64,000 nt of DNA from UBA1672 sp050633285 (GTDB lineage Bacteria > Pseudomonadota > Alphaproteobacteria > Micavibrionales > Micavibrionaceae). The notes beneath the pieces are model-generated. The model saw only the letters and a list, made by a program, of their open reading frames with translations, did no database searches and was not told where the DNA came from. A program made the translations under genes and the position numbers. How positions within the stretch are numbered: the stretch's first letter is position 1; every line of letters begins with the position of its first letter. Location: NCBI GenBank assembly GCA_050633285.1, contig JBOEGG010000001.1, forward strand, positions 434,001-498,000, given 5' to 3'. Of this stretch, positions 1-8,941 are shown in pieces.

Positions 1-342
1 CTCGGCAAGTAAATGACCGGGAGGGCGATAGGCCTGATTTGTGCCTGTCATATTTGGCTTATGTGGTTCCTGCCAAGATTGACGGAACGATTCATCTTCG
101 CTATCCGGTACGGTATTTGTCTGGTGATGGATCCATCCATGCCATTCAGGATGGATAAGGCTAGCATCCGGTCTGCCTTTATACATCACCCACCGACGCG
201 GGCGTTTGTACCCCTTAATGGGTGCGGCTTCATAATAGGTATTACCCATCTGGTCTTTACCAACCTTTTTCCCGCGAGACGTCAGTGTGAATAAAGAGAT
301 ATGTGCGGGTGATAAAACACCTAAAAATTTGAACAGTCCCAT
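1..342 (-). CDS. NDUFA12-family NADH:ubiquinone oxidoreductase subunit (partial, C-terminus off window)
   Basis: Reading leftward from ATG at 342-340, the frame stays open for 114 codons to the window edge. The protein begins MGLFKFLGVLSP and contains PEWHGWIHH and PHKPNMTGT followed by AYRPPGHLL, the conserved core of the 17.2 kDa (NDUFA12/B17.2) accessory subunit of respiratory complex I. This subunit occurs in mitochondria and Alphaproteobacteria, which supports the taxonomic placement. It would act at the inner membrane on the matrix-arm side of complex I. The C-terminal part is not in the window. It is divergent from the RidA-like gene that follows. Confidence 0.9.
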   Translation of the reverse strand, partial: MGLFKFLGVLSPAHISLFTLTSRGKKVGKDQMGNTYYEAAPIKGYKRPRRWVMYKGRPDASLIHPEWHGWIHHQTNTVPDSEDESFRQSWQEPHKPNMTGTNQAYRPPGHLLAE

Positions 343-431
343 AATTTGGGTCTTCCTTATTTGTCTTTATAGATTTATATTTCCAAGGCCGATTATGGCA
401 GAGTAGACACGTTTCTGAAAGGGGAAAACGC

Positions 432-896
432 ATGGATATTCATACAAAATTGAATGAATTAGGGTTGGAATTACCAAAAGTCGCTGCACCTGCGGCGAAT
501 TATGTGCCATACGTCGTCAGTGGTAATATGATTTATGTCTCCGGGCAAATACCGTTTTTAAATGGTGAGAAAATGCATATGGGTCGTGTGGGCGATGATT
601 TGGATACGCCAGCAGGAGAGAAGGCTGCACAAGCATGCGCGTTGAACATATTGGCACAAGTAAACGAAGCCGTTGGCGGAGATTGGTCAAAGGTCAAAAG
701 ATGTATAAAATTAGGCGGTTTTGTAAATTGTACGCCGGACTTCACGGATCAGCCAATTGTAATTAATGGTGCATCTAATTTGATCGGTGAAGTTATGGGG
801 GAAGCAGGTAAGCACGCGCGCTTTGCCGTCGGTGCGCCGTCATTGCCCTTGGGTGTCGCCGTGGAAATAGATGCTGTTTTTGAATTGGTTTCGTAA
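432..896 (+). CDS. RidA/YjgF family protein
   Basis: A 154-residue protein with the YjgF/YER057c/UK114 fold signature: VSGNMIYVSGQIP near residues 29-41 and a C-terminal stretch HARFAVGAPSLPLGVAVEID. Archetypal RidA hydrolyses reactive enamine/imine intermediates from PLP enzymes. This one is somewhat longer than the usual 125-130 residues and resembles the subgroup with an N-terminal extension, so the exact substrate is unknown. The start is well supported by AAGGGGAA upstream of ATG 432. It is cytosolic and probably monocistronic, since a hairpin follows at 922-953. Confidence 0.85.
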   Translation: MDIHTKLNELGLELPKVAAPAANYVPYVVSGNMIYVSGQIPFLNGEKMHMGRVGDDLDTPAGEKAAQACALNILAQVNEAVGGDWSKVKRCIKLGGFVNCTPDFTDQPIVINGASNLIGEVMGEAGKHARFAVGAPSLPLGVAVEIDAVFELVS

Positions 897-921
897 ATTT
901 AGTATTGATAGTACCTTGTAT

Positions 922-966
922 CACGCCTCGTACAGGATTAACGTAGAGGCGTGACTTTCTTCTTTT
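922..966 (+). terminator. Putative rho-independent terminator after the RidA-like gene
   Basis: CACGCCTC (922-929) and GAGGCGTG (946-953) form a perfect 8-bp stem with a 16-nt loop, followed by a pyrimidine-rich ACTTTCTTCTTTT run. The loop is large and the T-run interrupted, so it is a moderate candidate. Confidence 0.5.
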
Positions 967-983
967 GGAAATAAAGGTGTGAT

Positions 984-1415
984 ATGAAAAAATTAATCTG
1001 CCCGTTAACGGGTGTAAATATTATGAGATTTCTGGCAATTATTTTTGCAGGGTTTGTGTTTGTATTTGCTTTTGATTTTGGCTATCACGCAATTTTGTTA
1101 GAGGGGCAATATATGGCCACTGCACATTTGTGGCGCCCACAAGAAACAATGGAGGAATTCTTCCTGTTTGCTATGCTGTGTCAGCTTGCGTACATAATTG
1201 CGCTTGCTTTTGTCTTTACGCGTCATTACGAGGGCAAAGGGATAGGTGAAGGTGTACGTTTTGGTTTGGCTATAGGCGGGTTGCTTGGTGTTGCTCAATT
1301 TGGCATATACCCATATCTGCCGATACCATTCACACTTGCAGCTTTATGGGCCATTGGAACTGTTGTGCAAATAACAGGTCTGGGTATAATTTTTGCGCTT
1401 GTATATCGAAAATAA
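984..1415 (+). CDS. Hypothetical four-helix membrane protein
   Basis: 143 residues with about four hydrophobic segments (around residues 17-35, 61-78, 92-108 and 115-139). The first is followed by a short extracytoplasmic stretch with EGQYMATAHLWRP. ATG 984 is preceded by AAAGGTG at good spacing; an internal ATG at 1024 would also begin directly at the first membrane segment. The layout is reminiscent of small DUF1761-like integral membrane proteins, but no confident family is recognised. It lies tail to tail with the response-regulator gene. Confidence 0.7.
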   Translation: MKKLICPLTGVNIMRFLAIIFAGFVFVFAFDFGYHAILLEGQYMATAHLWRPQETMEEFFLFAMLCQLAYIIALAFVFTRHYEGKGIGEGVRFGLAIGGLLGVAQFGIYPYLPIPFTLAALWAIGTVVQITGLGIIFALVYRK

Positions 1416-1427
1416 GGCTGGACAAAC

Positions 1428-1814
1428 TTAACGTTTGTAACGCTTTAAAACATGCTCAACGGCATTTTTAAGAAGTTCAGGCTCAACGGGCTTTTGTAAA
1501 ACGCGTGCAACACCCAAATCATTTGCGCGCATCAGAATATCGCTTGAATTATCCGAAGTGATGATAATAACGGGTATCTTGATTTCACATAGTACAAGGT
1601 GTTTTACAAATTCGAAACCGCCTTTGGGCTCCATATTTAAATCAACCAATGCAATGTCAATATCATGATTATTCAATGTTTGAATTGCCGCACTACCATC
1701 TGATGCGCCGATTATTTCATGTCCGACAGATTGTAAAATTCCGGACATTAAGTCCCGACTTAATTCGTTGTCTTCGGCGATAAGAATTTTTACAGGCATG
1801 TTGTCTTGATCCAT
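1428..1814 (-). CDS. Stand-alone response regulator receiver domain
   Basis: A 128-residue CheY-like receiver domain without an output domain. The acidic pocket ILIAEDN (residues 10-16), phospho-acceptor Asp in LVDLNMEP (about residue 58), the conserved Ser/Thr in IIITSDN and the Lys in LQKPVEP are all present, so it should be phosphorylatable. An internal Met at residue 6 is an alternative start. No histidine kinase is adjacent, so its partner is unknown. Single-domain regulators of this kind often act in phosphorelays or on motility. Confidence 0.88.
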   Translation of the reverse strand: MDQDNMPVKILIAEDNELSRDLMSGILQSVGHEIIGASDGSAAIQTLNNHDIDIALVDLNMEPKGGFEFVKHLVLCEIKIPVIIITSDNSSDILMRANDLGVARVLQKPVEPELLKNAVEHVLKRYKR

Positions 1815-1903
1815 GGCAATTGCCGTTAGCTTTGTGAAACTGTATTTAGAATACTATACTCTCATGTTACAGTACGGGGGTAAAGAAAATCTAAGGGTGC
1901 ATT

Positions 1904-2644
1904 GTGAAAAGGCAAAAAACGAGTACGAACGAGCAGGGTAGTATTATTGTTTATATATTGCTAGGCGTTGCATTATTTGCGGCATTAGGGTTCGCCGTAT
2001 CCAATATGATGCGCAGCACGACAAGCGTTGGTTCTGAAACGGCAGGTGTTCATGCCTCCGAGATTATTTCATATGCGCATACATTGCGCCAAGCCTTACA
2101 TGTGTTACGTATTTCAAATGAATGTGCAGATGATGAGATAAGTTTTGAGCGCGCATCCTTCGATGGATCAGACCCTATCTATGTGAATACAAGCGCTCCA
2201 TCCGACTTTTCTTGTCATATTTTTCATCCTAACGGCGGTGGTGTTTCGTATCAGAAGATTGATGATACTTGGCTAGACTTATCGCGTTCAAGCCAGTCGC
2301 TTTATGGAGAATATTTGTTTTCCGGTGGACATGGGATTCCAACGATTGGGACGCATGGTGATAATACGGATACATCAATGAAAGAACTGATAGTTATTTT
2401 GCCATGGATTGATGCGGGGCTGTGTCGTAAAATGAACGAACAGTTGGGGCACATTGAAACCGGCCAACCAATCCCACAAGAAACAGGTAATATTGATATG
2501 ACACCATTCACCGGGGCATATGGTACATGGGCACTGGTTTCTGAAGGCTCATCTATAGAAGGTAAAACAGCCGGATGTTTCGCAGGCTCAACAGGAATAT
2601 GGGACGGTAGCTATTACTTCTACCATCTCTTAATAGCACGCTAA
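1904..2644 (+). CDS. Prepilin-like exported protein, paralogue of the protein at 41746-42438
   Basis: 246 residues starting at GTG 1904, with AAGGG upstream. After a short charged leader and NEQGSI comes a hydrophobic helix (VYILLGVALFAALGFAVS), the layout of type IV pilin-like or pseudopilin proteins, though the canonical G/FTxxE cleavage motif is degenerate. The mid-region carries HIFHPNGGG and the C-terminal half has a Cys pair (CRKMNEQ and AGCFAG). The same hydrophobic pattern and HPxGGG motif recur in the 230-residue protein at 41746-42438, so the two form a small paralogous family. No pilus assembly genes lie nearby. Function unknown. Confidence 0.75.
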   Translation: MKRQKTSTNEQGSIIVYILLGVALFAALGFAVSNMMRSTTSVGSETAGVHASEIISYAHTLRQALHVLRISNECADDEISFERASFDGSDPIYVNTSAPSDFSCHIFHPNGGGVSYQKIDDTWLDLSRSSQSLYGEYLFSGGHGIPTIGTHGDNTDTSMKELIVILPWIDAGLCRKMNEQLGHIETGQPIPQETGNIDMTPFTGAYGTWALVSEGSSIEGKTAGCFAGSTGIWDGSYYFYHLLIAR

Positions 2645-2653
2645 GTCTATCCC

Positions 2654-4954
2654 TTATTTTGCTGCTTGTTTCCGTTTCTTATTCTGTCTGCGCTTCTTCG
2701 GGACATCTTCTTCATAAGAAAATGTAAGTTCTCCACCTTCAAAGTCAATGATTGCCAAACCACCTTTTTCAAGCTTCCCGAATAGGATTTCTTCGGCTAA
2801 AGGCCGTTTTATCTTTTCTTGGATAATGCGCCCTAATGGACGTGCGCCCATTGTGACATCATACCCTTTTTCGGCCAGATATTTACGTGCCTTGGTACTA
2901 AGTTCGATCGTAACATTTTTGTCGGATAGTTGCGCCTCAAGCTGCATAACGAATTTATCGACAACTTTCTCAACGGTTCCCGCTTTAAGGTTTTGGAACG
3001 GTACAATCGAATCCAGACGGTTTCTGAATTCCGGTGTAAATGTCTTTGTAACTGTTTCATTTTCGGAATAGTCAGTATCACCGACCTCGCGTCCAAATCC
3101 AATCGGGGTTTTCGCCATGTCAGATGCCCCTGCATTAGATGTCATGATTAATATGACATTACGAAAATCAATTGTCTTACCGTTATTATCGGTAAGCTTA
3201 CCGTAATCCATAACTTGTAGCAGGATATTGAAGAGGTCAGGATGCGCTTTTTCAATTTCATCAAGCAACAGCACACAATGCGGATGCTGATCGACTTGAT
3301 CGGTCATAAGGCCGCCCTGTTCGAACCCGACATAGCCCGGTGGCGTACCGATAAGACGGGAAACGGAATGGCGTTCCATATATTCCGACATATCAAAGCG
3401 GATAAGCTCAATCCCCAAAGATTTTGAAAGTTGGCGTGCCACTTCAGTTTTACCAACACCAGTTGGGCCGACAAAGAGGTAAGAGCCAATAGGCTTTTCA
3501 GGGTCACGTAGGCCTGCGCGCGCCATTTTGACGGAATCGCACAATGTATCAATGGCCTTATCCTGATCGTAAACAAGGGTCTTTAAATCTCTTTCAAGAT
3601 TTTGTAGTGCTTCTTTATCGTTTTTATTGAGTGTTGTAGAGGGGATACGCGCAATGGCCGCAATAACACCTTCTATATCTTTTAGACCGATAGTTTTCTT
3701 ACGTTTATCTTCTGTGACAAGCATCTGCGCCGCGCCAACTTCATCGATAATATCAATGGCTTTGTCAGGCAGTTTGCGATCACCAATATATTTGGCGGAG
3801 AGCTCTACTGCTGCGCGTAAAGCGCTTTTTGTATATTTGATCTTATGGTGCTTCTCATAATAAGGTTGAAGCCCCTCAAGAATTTTAACCGTGTCATCAA
3901 TGCTTGGCTCTGGTACATCAATTTTCTGAAAACGGCGTACAAGGGCACGGTCTTTTTCAAAATGATTGCGATATTCTTTGTATGTTGTAGAGCCAACGCA
4001 ACGTAGCGTTCCATTTGATAATGCCGGCTTTAAAAGGTTTGAAGCATCCATCGCCCCGCCGCTTGTCGCGCCCGCACCAATAATTGTATGAATTTCATCA
4101 ATGAACAGGACGGCTTCGGGAATGTTCTCAAGCTCATGCAATACGGCTTTTAATCGTTCCTCAAAGTCCCCACGATAACGTGTGCCGGCCAAGAGTGCGC
4201 CCATGTCGAGCGAGAAAATAACCGCGTTTTGCAAAACTTCAGGCACTTGGTTTTCATTGATACGTCTGGCGAGGCCTTCTGCAATTGCAGTTTTACCAAC
4301 GCCGGGATCACCAACATAAAGGGGATTGTTCTTTGATCGTCGACATAGAATCTGGATTGTACGTTCAACTTCTTGCTCTCGTCCGATAAGCGGGTCAATC
4401 CCGCCTTCCTCGGCTTTTTTATTCAGATCAACGCAATAGGCATCAAGCGCATCTTTGCCACTTTTAATTTCTTTTTCTTCTTCGACACCTTGCGGGGCTT
4501 TTTCTGTGTCACCCTGTACTGCGACTTTGGCAATACCGTGTGAGATATAATTCACGGCATCAAAGCGTGTCATATCACGTTCTTGTAAGAGGAAAACTGC
4601 ATGGCTTTCACGCTCAGAGAACAGCGCGACCAAGACATTCGCGCCTGTAACTTCTTCGCGACCCGAGGATTGTACATGTATGGCTGCACGCTGCAAAACA
4701 CGTTGGAATGCGTTTGTCGGGCGTGATTCCTCAATCTCATGGTTGGTTAAGCTGTTTAGATCATTTTCAATATAGTGTAAAAGAGCGGAAGACAGCTCAT
4801 CCAAATCAATCCCGCACGAACGTAATACTGCCATCGCATCTTGATCGCTGGTAAGGGCCAGTAATAAATGCTCAAGCGTGGCATATTCATGATGTTTTTC
4901 GTTGGCGATAGCTAGTGCGCGATGAAGAGTCTGTTCAAGATTACGTGATAACAT
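2654..4954 (-). CDS. clpA: ATP-dependent Clp protease ATP-binding subunit ClpA
   Basis: 766 residues, normal for ClpA. The N-terminal Clp-repeat domain (about 1-140) binds ClpS. The first AAA+ module has Walker A GDPGVGKT near residue 214 and Walker B VLFIDEIHT. The second has Walker A GPTGVGKT near residue 495 and VLLLDEIEKAHPDLFN. The ClpP-docking loop IGFG is present near residue 618. The C-terminus is a lysine-rich tail (KKRRQNKKRKQAAK). ClpA unfolds substrates for ClpP, including N-degron proteins brought by ClpS. clpS lies 86 bp upstream on the same strand. Confidence 0.97.
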   Translation of the reverse strand: MLSRNLEQTLHRALAIANEKHHEYATLEHLLLALTSDQDAMAVLRSCGIDLDELSSALLHYIENDLNSLTNHEIEESRPTNAFQRVLQRAAIHVQSSGREEVTGANVLVALFSERESHAVFLLQERDMTRFDAVNYISHGIAKVAVQGDTEKAPQGVEEEKEIKSGKDALDAYCVDLNKKAEEGGIDPLIGREQEVERTIQILCRRSKNNPLYVGDPGVGKTAIAEGLARRINENQVPEVLQNAVIFSLDMGALLAGTRYRGDFEERLKAVLHELENIPEAVLFIDEIHTIIGAGATSGGAMDASNLLKPALSNGTLRCVGSTTYKEYRNHFEKDRALVRRFQKIDVPEPSIDDTVKILEGLQPYYEKHHKIKYTKSALRAAVELSAKYIGDRKLPDKAIDIIDEVGAAQMLVTEDKRKKTIGLKDIEGVIAAIARIPSTTLNKNDKEALQNLERDLKTLVYDQDKAIDTLCDSVKMARAGLRDPEKPIGSYLFVGPTGVGKTEVARQLSKSLGIELIRFDMSEYMERHSVSRLIGTPPGYVGFEQGGLMTDQVDQHPHCVLLLDEIEKAHPDLFNILLQVMDYGKLTDNNGKTIDFRNVILIMTSNAGASDMAKTPIGFGREVGDTDYSENETVTKTFTPEFRNRLDSIVPFQNLKAGTVEKVVDKFVMQLEAQLSDKNVTIELSTKARKYLAEKGYDVTMGARPLGRIIQEKIKRPLAEEILFGKLEKGGLAIIDFEGGELTFSYEEDVPKKRRQNKKRKQAAK

Positions 4955-4983
4955 AAGAACCTGTTTATAATTAAAAAGCCTGC

Positions 4984-4997
4984 GCTACGATCGTAGC
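4984..4997. repeat. Perfect 14-bp palindrome between clpS and clpA
   Basis: GCTACGATCGTAGC is fully self-complementary. In the direction of clpS-clpA transcription it can fold as a 5-bp stem with a GATC loop and is followed by GCAGGCTTTTT. It could be a weak terminator that attenuates clpA relative to clpS, or a protein-binding palindrome. Confidence 0.4.
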
Positions 4998-5040
4998 ATA
5001 GTCCTTTATAGAGTTCTATGATTGATAAAAGGTTAAAACG

Positions 5041-5412
5041 TTATTCACGTTCCATTGTGCATTGTAGTGGCTGTTCATTGGCGCGGGCATAGTCCATAAC
5101 TTGCGCAACCTTTGTTTCGGCAACTTCATATGTATATATCCCGCAAATACCGACGCCCCTGCGATGGACATGTAGCATAATGTCTGTGGCTTCTTGACGG
5201 TTTTTCTTAAAGATTGATTCTAAAACATGAACAACAAACTCCATAGGAGTATAGTCGTCATTCAATAACAGAACTTTGTACATCGAAGGCTTTTGCGTTT
5301 GTGAACGCGTTTTTAGCATCAGGCCGTTTTCGTCCTGCTCTTCATTCTCATTGCCTGTATCGTCATTTTCGGACATGGCTTTAACCCGAGTTTTTACGTT
5401 ATGTATATTCAT
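5041..5412 (-). CDS. clpS: ATP-dependent Clp protease adaptor ClpS
   Basis: 123 residues. The core MYKVLLLNDDYTPMEFVVHV (residues 44-63) and the segment with HVHRRGVGICGIYTYEVAETK are the ClpS N-degron binding fold; the N-terminal ~40 residues are acidic and disordered. ClpS delivers N-end-rule substrates to ClpA. Met13 (ATG 5376-5374, MSENDD) may be the true start, since the first twelve residues are not typical of the family. It lies directly upstream of clpA, the usual arrangement. Confidence 0.95.
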   Translation of the reverse strand: MNIHNVKTRVKAMSENDDTGNENEEQDENGLMLKTRSQTQKPSMYKVLLLNDDYTPMEFVVHVLESIFKKNRQEATDIMLHVHRRGVGICGIYTYEVAETKVAQVMDYARANEQPLQCTMERE

Positions 5413-5545
5413 TTTACAGGTAACTTTTGAACCTTAATTATATTCCGCTTTCTTATATAACATGAAATATACTGTATGATAGCAACTGTCCAGAGTTTCC
5501 CACAACTTGTAGTCACTGGCATTTGACATAATTATTAATTATGTG

Positions 5546-5574
5546 TTAACAATAGTACAAATATAACGTATAAT
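5546..5574 (+). promoter_or_regulatory. Near-consensus sigma-70 promoter for the small exported protein
   Basis: TTAACA (5546-5551), a 17-bp spacer and a perfect TATAAT (5569-5574) end 21 bp before ATG 5596. Predicted transcription start is near 5581, leaving a very short leader containing the GGGGA Shine-Dalgarno. Confidence 0.6.
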
Positions 5575-5595
5575 GAAACGAACTTGGGGACGATA

Positions 5596-5847
5596 ATGAA
5601 ACAAATTTTATCCGTATTTCTAATTGCTTTTGCACTGATTAACATGACTTCCGGTTCTGTTATGGCGGATGATTTTGGTGATCGTTTCTATAATCAGGCT
5701 CCGGCAGGGTTGGGTGATTTCACCGCCGAGACCCATGAAATCCCCGATATTGCAATGGATGATGTTGCGAAAGATCTTCAAGAAATAATGCCTGCTGCGG
5801 GTGAGGATGTTGAAGCGAAAGCTTCTGATAATCATACTGCACAATAG
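5596..5847 (+). CDS. Small exported protein, hypothetical
   Basis: 83 residues from ATG 5596 (an in-frame TTG at 5584 lies within the leader and is not preferred). The N-terminus is a Sec signal peptide: MKQILSVFLIAFALIN, then a probable cleavage after SVMA before DDFGD. The mature part is about 59 residues, acidic and without Cys. No family is recognised. A strong promoter lies immediately upstream, so it may be abundant in the periplasm. Confidence 0.65.
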   Translation: MKQILSVFLIAFALINMTSGSVMADDFGDRFYNQAPAGLGDFTAETHEIPDIAMDDVAKDLQEIMPAAGEDVEAKASDNHTAQ

Positions 5848-5950
5848 GGGCGGTTTATAAATTTCCAATTTTTATGGAATCTTCTTTTAAAATTAGAATT
5901 TTCTCATTAAAGTATCCGCAAGAATAAAATCTCTTTCGGGTATTAGGGTG

Positions 5951-6466
5951 ATGGACGCAATTTCACAGGATGAGCGTTGGAAGGCATTGATGCGTGGGCA
6001 AGTGATGTCCGCGACTATTAATAAATTCATGACAATTATTCGTCTTTTGGATCAAAAGGCGCAGGTGATGATTTTCTTAAATTCTATTCTGGTGCCGATG
6101 TGTTTGAATGCGCTTGAGCATGGAACATTTCGCAATGCTGCCATGGTCTCAATCGTGACCGCTCTGGTTAGTATTCTGGCCGCAATGATCTGTATCTATC
6201 CGAAAAGGCGCTATCGCCAATCTGGGGATAGAGAATTTAATCTCCTCCATTTCAATGATATCGGCCATGTAAGCAAGGATGAGTATATGGAGGCTTTTAT
6301 GCCGATTTTAAATGACCCTGAAAAGCTGGCGGAAACAGTCGTGCATGATTTATATGACACATCGCGTCATTCGATCATGCCTAAATATACATGGCTAAAA
6401 ATCTCGTACGCGGTCTTTTCTATTGGAAACATATTGGCCATATGCCTTGTGTTCATAGAGGTATAG
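5951..6466 (+). CDS. PycTM-like (Pycsar effector family) membrane protein
   Basis: 171 residues from ATG 5951 (a GTG immediately before, at 5948, is the other option). The layout matches the PycTM domain: an N-terminal helix ending LLDQKAQVM, two close membrane segments (about 40-58 and 65-84), CIYPKRR, a soluble helical part with FNLLHFNDIGHVSKDEYM, then LYDTSRHSIMPKYTWLK and a final membrane helix. In Pycsar defence, such proteins are cyclic-nucleotide-triggered effectors. Here no pyrimidine cyclase is adjacent; a glycosyltransferase starts 3 bp downstream, so a role in the polysaccharide locus is possible. The family call is by pattern only. Confidence 0.6.
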   Translation: MDAISQDERWKALMRGQVMSATINKFMTIIRLLDQKAQVMIFLNSILVPMCLNALEHGTFRNAAMVSIVTALVSILAAMICIYPKRRYRQSGDREFNLLHFNDIGHVSKDEYMEAFMPILNDPEKLAETVVHDLYDTSRHSIMPKYTWLKISYAVFSIGNILAICLVFIEV

Positions 6467-6469
6467 AAA

Positions 6470-7690
6470 ATGCATATTCTGTTTTGTCATGATACAAGTT
6501 ATTCAAAACGACGAGACGGAACGGTATATAGCTACGGCGGATTTCCTTACGAAGTTTGGCAAGAACAGTTTTTACAACATTTTGATAGCATGACAATTAT
6601 CGGGCGTAAGAAAAAATTGCGACCTGATGAAACCGGTGTCCTTGATGTATCTTCCGGCAAGGGTGTAGATCACATTTTGTTACCCAACATTCATTCCCCG
6701 GTAAAAAGACTGACAAAATATACGCGTATGTATCATAAAATCGCAGATCAAGTATCGCGCGCGGATGCCGTCGTTGTGCGCGGGCCCGTAGAGTTTGGTG
6801 TTATGGCGGCAAAAGCAGCGCGTGAGCAGGGCAAGCCATACGCCGTAGAGATGTGTGGCTGTGCGTATGATAAAACATATTATCAGGGTGATTTATTTAA
6901 TCGTATATATGCCCCTGTAAAATTTCGCCGCGTACAAAATATGGTGCGTCATGCCAATGCCGTTATGTATGTAACAGAGCAATTCTTGCAATCGCGTTAT
7001 CCAACACAAGGGAAGAAAGAATGCGCATCCCATGTAGAGATTGAAATGCCTCCTAAAGATATTTTGAATAAACGTCTGCACCGTATAGAGCATGAGAACA
7101 AAAACCTTAATATTGGTTTGGTCGGTAGTTTTGTTGATGGGATGAAGGGGGTCGACGTTGCAATAGAGGCATTGGCAATTGCCCAAGCCTATCGTCAGGA
7201 GCATCCGGAAGAAGATATTCCTGAAATGAATTTAAAAATACTGGGACAAGGTGTGGCTGCGCAATGGCAGGGCTTGATTAATCAGCATAACCTTCAAAGC
7301 CATGTAGAGTTTTGCGGTAAAATTGCCCGTGGAGATGGTGTGTATGAATGGTTGGATAATATAGATGTCTATATTCAACCAAGCTTTCACGAGGGGCTGC
7401 CACGTTCATTGATTGAAGCAATGAGCAGAGGGTGCCCAGCATTGGCATCAGATGCAGGAGGTACACGCGAGGTGCTATCGTCTGAATTTATCCATGATCG
7501 TGGAAATGCACAAAAACTGGCAGATCATATTTTATCATTTGTAACGATGCGTGCGCGTGTCGATGCGGCGCGGCATAACTTTGAAAAGTCCAAGAACTAT
7601 ACGCGTGAAATTCTCGTACCTAAAAAGCAGGCATTTTGGTCAGATTTTGTAGAAACTGTACAAAAAAGCAATGTTTCGAACAAAAACTAA
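6470..7690 (+). CDS. Glycosyltransferase family 4
   Basis: 406 residues. The C-terminal GT-B half contains QPSFHEGLPRSLIEAMSRG and ALASDAGGTREV, the E-x7-E nucleotide-sugar binding motif of GT4 enzymes, and the middle has LNIGLVGSF. The N-terminal acceptor domain has SYGGFPYEVW. The enzyme should add a sugar to a lipid-linked repeat unit at the cytoplasmic face of the inner membrane; donor and acceptor are unknown. It is preceded by AGAGG and lies 3 bp after the PycTM-like gene, suggesting co-transcription. It converges with another GT4 gene. Confidence 0.9.
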   Translation: MHILFCHDTSYSKRRDGTVYSYGGFPYEVWQEQFLQHFDSMTIIGRKKKLRPDETGVLDVSSGKGVDHILLPNIHSPVKRLTKYTRMYHKIADQVSRADAVVVRGPVEFGVMAAKAAREQGKPYAVEMCGCAYDKTYYQGDLFNRIYAPVKFRRVQNMVRHANAVMYVTEQFLQSRYPTQGKKECASHVEIEMPPKDILNKRLHRIEHENKNLNIGLVGSFVDGMKGVDVAIEALAIAQAYRQEHPEEDIPEMNLKILGQGVAAQWQGLINQHNLQSHVEFCGKIARGDGVYEWLDNIDVYIQPSFHEGLPRSLIEAMSRGCPALASDAGGTREVLSSEFIHDRGNAQKLADHILSFVTMRARVDAARHNFEKSKNYTREILVPKKQAFWSDFVETVQKSNVSNKN

Positions 7691-7706
7691 TATGTTTGAT
7701 AATAGG

Positions 7707-8867
7707 TTATGACGCGCGGAACATGCGAATGGATGCTCGTTCTTCGAATCCAAATTCCATAATCGCCTGTATTCTTTTGTCCCACGTGTATTTATCACGC
7801 AGGCTTTCATATGCATTATGGGCAAGCTCATTTTTGAAATCAGAATGGTCATGTAAAATATCAATCGCCTCAGCCCATTTTTCTTCGTCTCCCGCAGGTA
7901 GAAGAAGTGCTGTTTTCTCATGCTCCAGAATCTCATGAATAACTTCGAGATCAGAACATAAGATCGGTTTTTTTGCCGCCATATATTCAAAAATCTTCAT
8001 CGGAGAAATCCAACGCGACATATTACGTCCCGTTTTAATCAGTGCACGGTGCTGGTATGGCGCAATTGCTATATCAAAGACATTTAGGTATTTCGCGACA
8101 TCCGCATGGTCTCTGTGACCGTAATAATGGATGTTTGGTAATCTATTATGCGTTTGATAGTTTTGTACTTGTTTACGTGTGCCGCCAAGTACATGAAAAT
8201 CATATTCAGGGCGTAATTTCGCAATGCGAGAGATCATCGCCATACCCTTGCCAGGGTTAAGAGAGCCGGCATAACCAACTTTGAATGCATCCTTACGCCC
8301 TTTTAAAAGGGCCTCTCCAGTGGCGTTTGATGTGATATGATCAATAAGGTCTGCCCCGTCATGGGCAACAAAGATATCTTCTGGCTCAAGTTCTGGGAAT
8401 GCCTTAAGGATATCGCGTTTCAAGACATCGGAAACTGCTATAATTGCTTTGCAATTAGGTTGTTTAATCAATTTTGAGAACGCCCAACGATGCGCAGATA
8501 ATGCGGGCATTTGATGGACTTCAAAAATAATTGGTGTGTTTTCAGGGCTAAAGAGAAATAATTCAATTGGATCGTGCCCGTATGTCAAATCAGGTTGCGG
8601 CAATTGTGCAATTTTGTTCTTAAACCCGATCAGGCGTTTTGCACTTGATAATAATGGAATTCCGAGCTGTGATGATAAATAAAGTTTAAACCCTATTTCT
8701 GTATCGTAAATTTTGAAAATATCCTCAGACGCGGCACCGTTAACCCCCTTGGCAAATAACGTGACATCGTGTCCCGCCTTGCTAAAGGCTTGTCCCATCT
8801 TCATAACATGAACAGATTCTGATTTTTGTGATGGTAACTTGGTACCGGAGAAATAAAATATTTTCAT
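7707..8867 (-). CDS. Glycosyltransferase family 4
   Basis: 386 residues beginning MKIFYFSGTKLPSQKSESVH. The N-terminal half has DVTLFAKG; the C-terminal half has VGYAGSLNPGKGMAMI and ISPMKIFEYMAAKKPIL followed by CSDLEVIHEIL, typical of GT4 sugar-nucleotide binding. IIFEVHQMP aligns with the acceptor-side motif of these enzymes. It presumably assembles the same exopolysaccharide unit as its neighbours. The gene follows the sulfotransferase on the same strand with a 74-bp gap, so the two may be one operon. Confidence 0.9.
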   Translation of the reverse strand: MKIFYFSGTKLPSQKSESVHVMKMGQAFSKAGHDVTLFAKGVNGAASEDIFKIYDTEIGFKLYLSSQLGIPLLSSAKRLIGFKNKIAQLPQPDLTYGHDPIELFLFSPENTPIIFEVHQMPALSAHRWAFSKLIKQPNCKAIIAVSDVLKRDILKAFPELEPEDIFVAHDGADLIDHITSNATGEALLKGRKDAFKVGYAGSLNPGKGMAMISRIAKLRPEYDFHVLGGTRKQVQNYQTHNRLPNIHYYGHRDHADVAKYLNVFDIAIAPYQHRALIKTGRNMSRWISPMKIFEYMAAKKPILCSDLEVIHEILEHEKTALLLPAGDEEKWAEAIDILHDHSDFKNELAHNAYESLRDKYTWDKRIQAIMEFGFEERASIRMFRAS

Positions 8868-8941
8868 AATAAACGCACGCCTTATCTAGGCGCTATTATG
8901 CTACTTTTCGTTTCGAAGTTCCAGAAATTTTTCTACAGATT

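Noticed and set aside
5951..6466. Complete Pycsar defence system
   Set aside because: Only the effector-like membrane protein is present; no pyrimidine cyclase gene lies beside it, so a system call is not supported.
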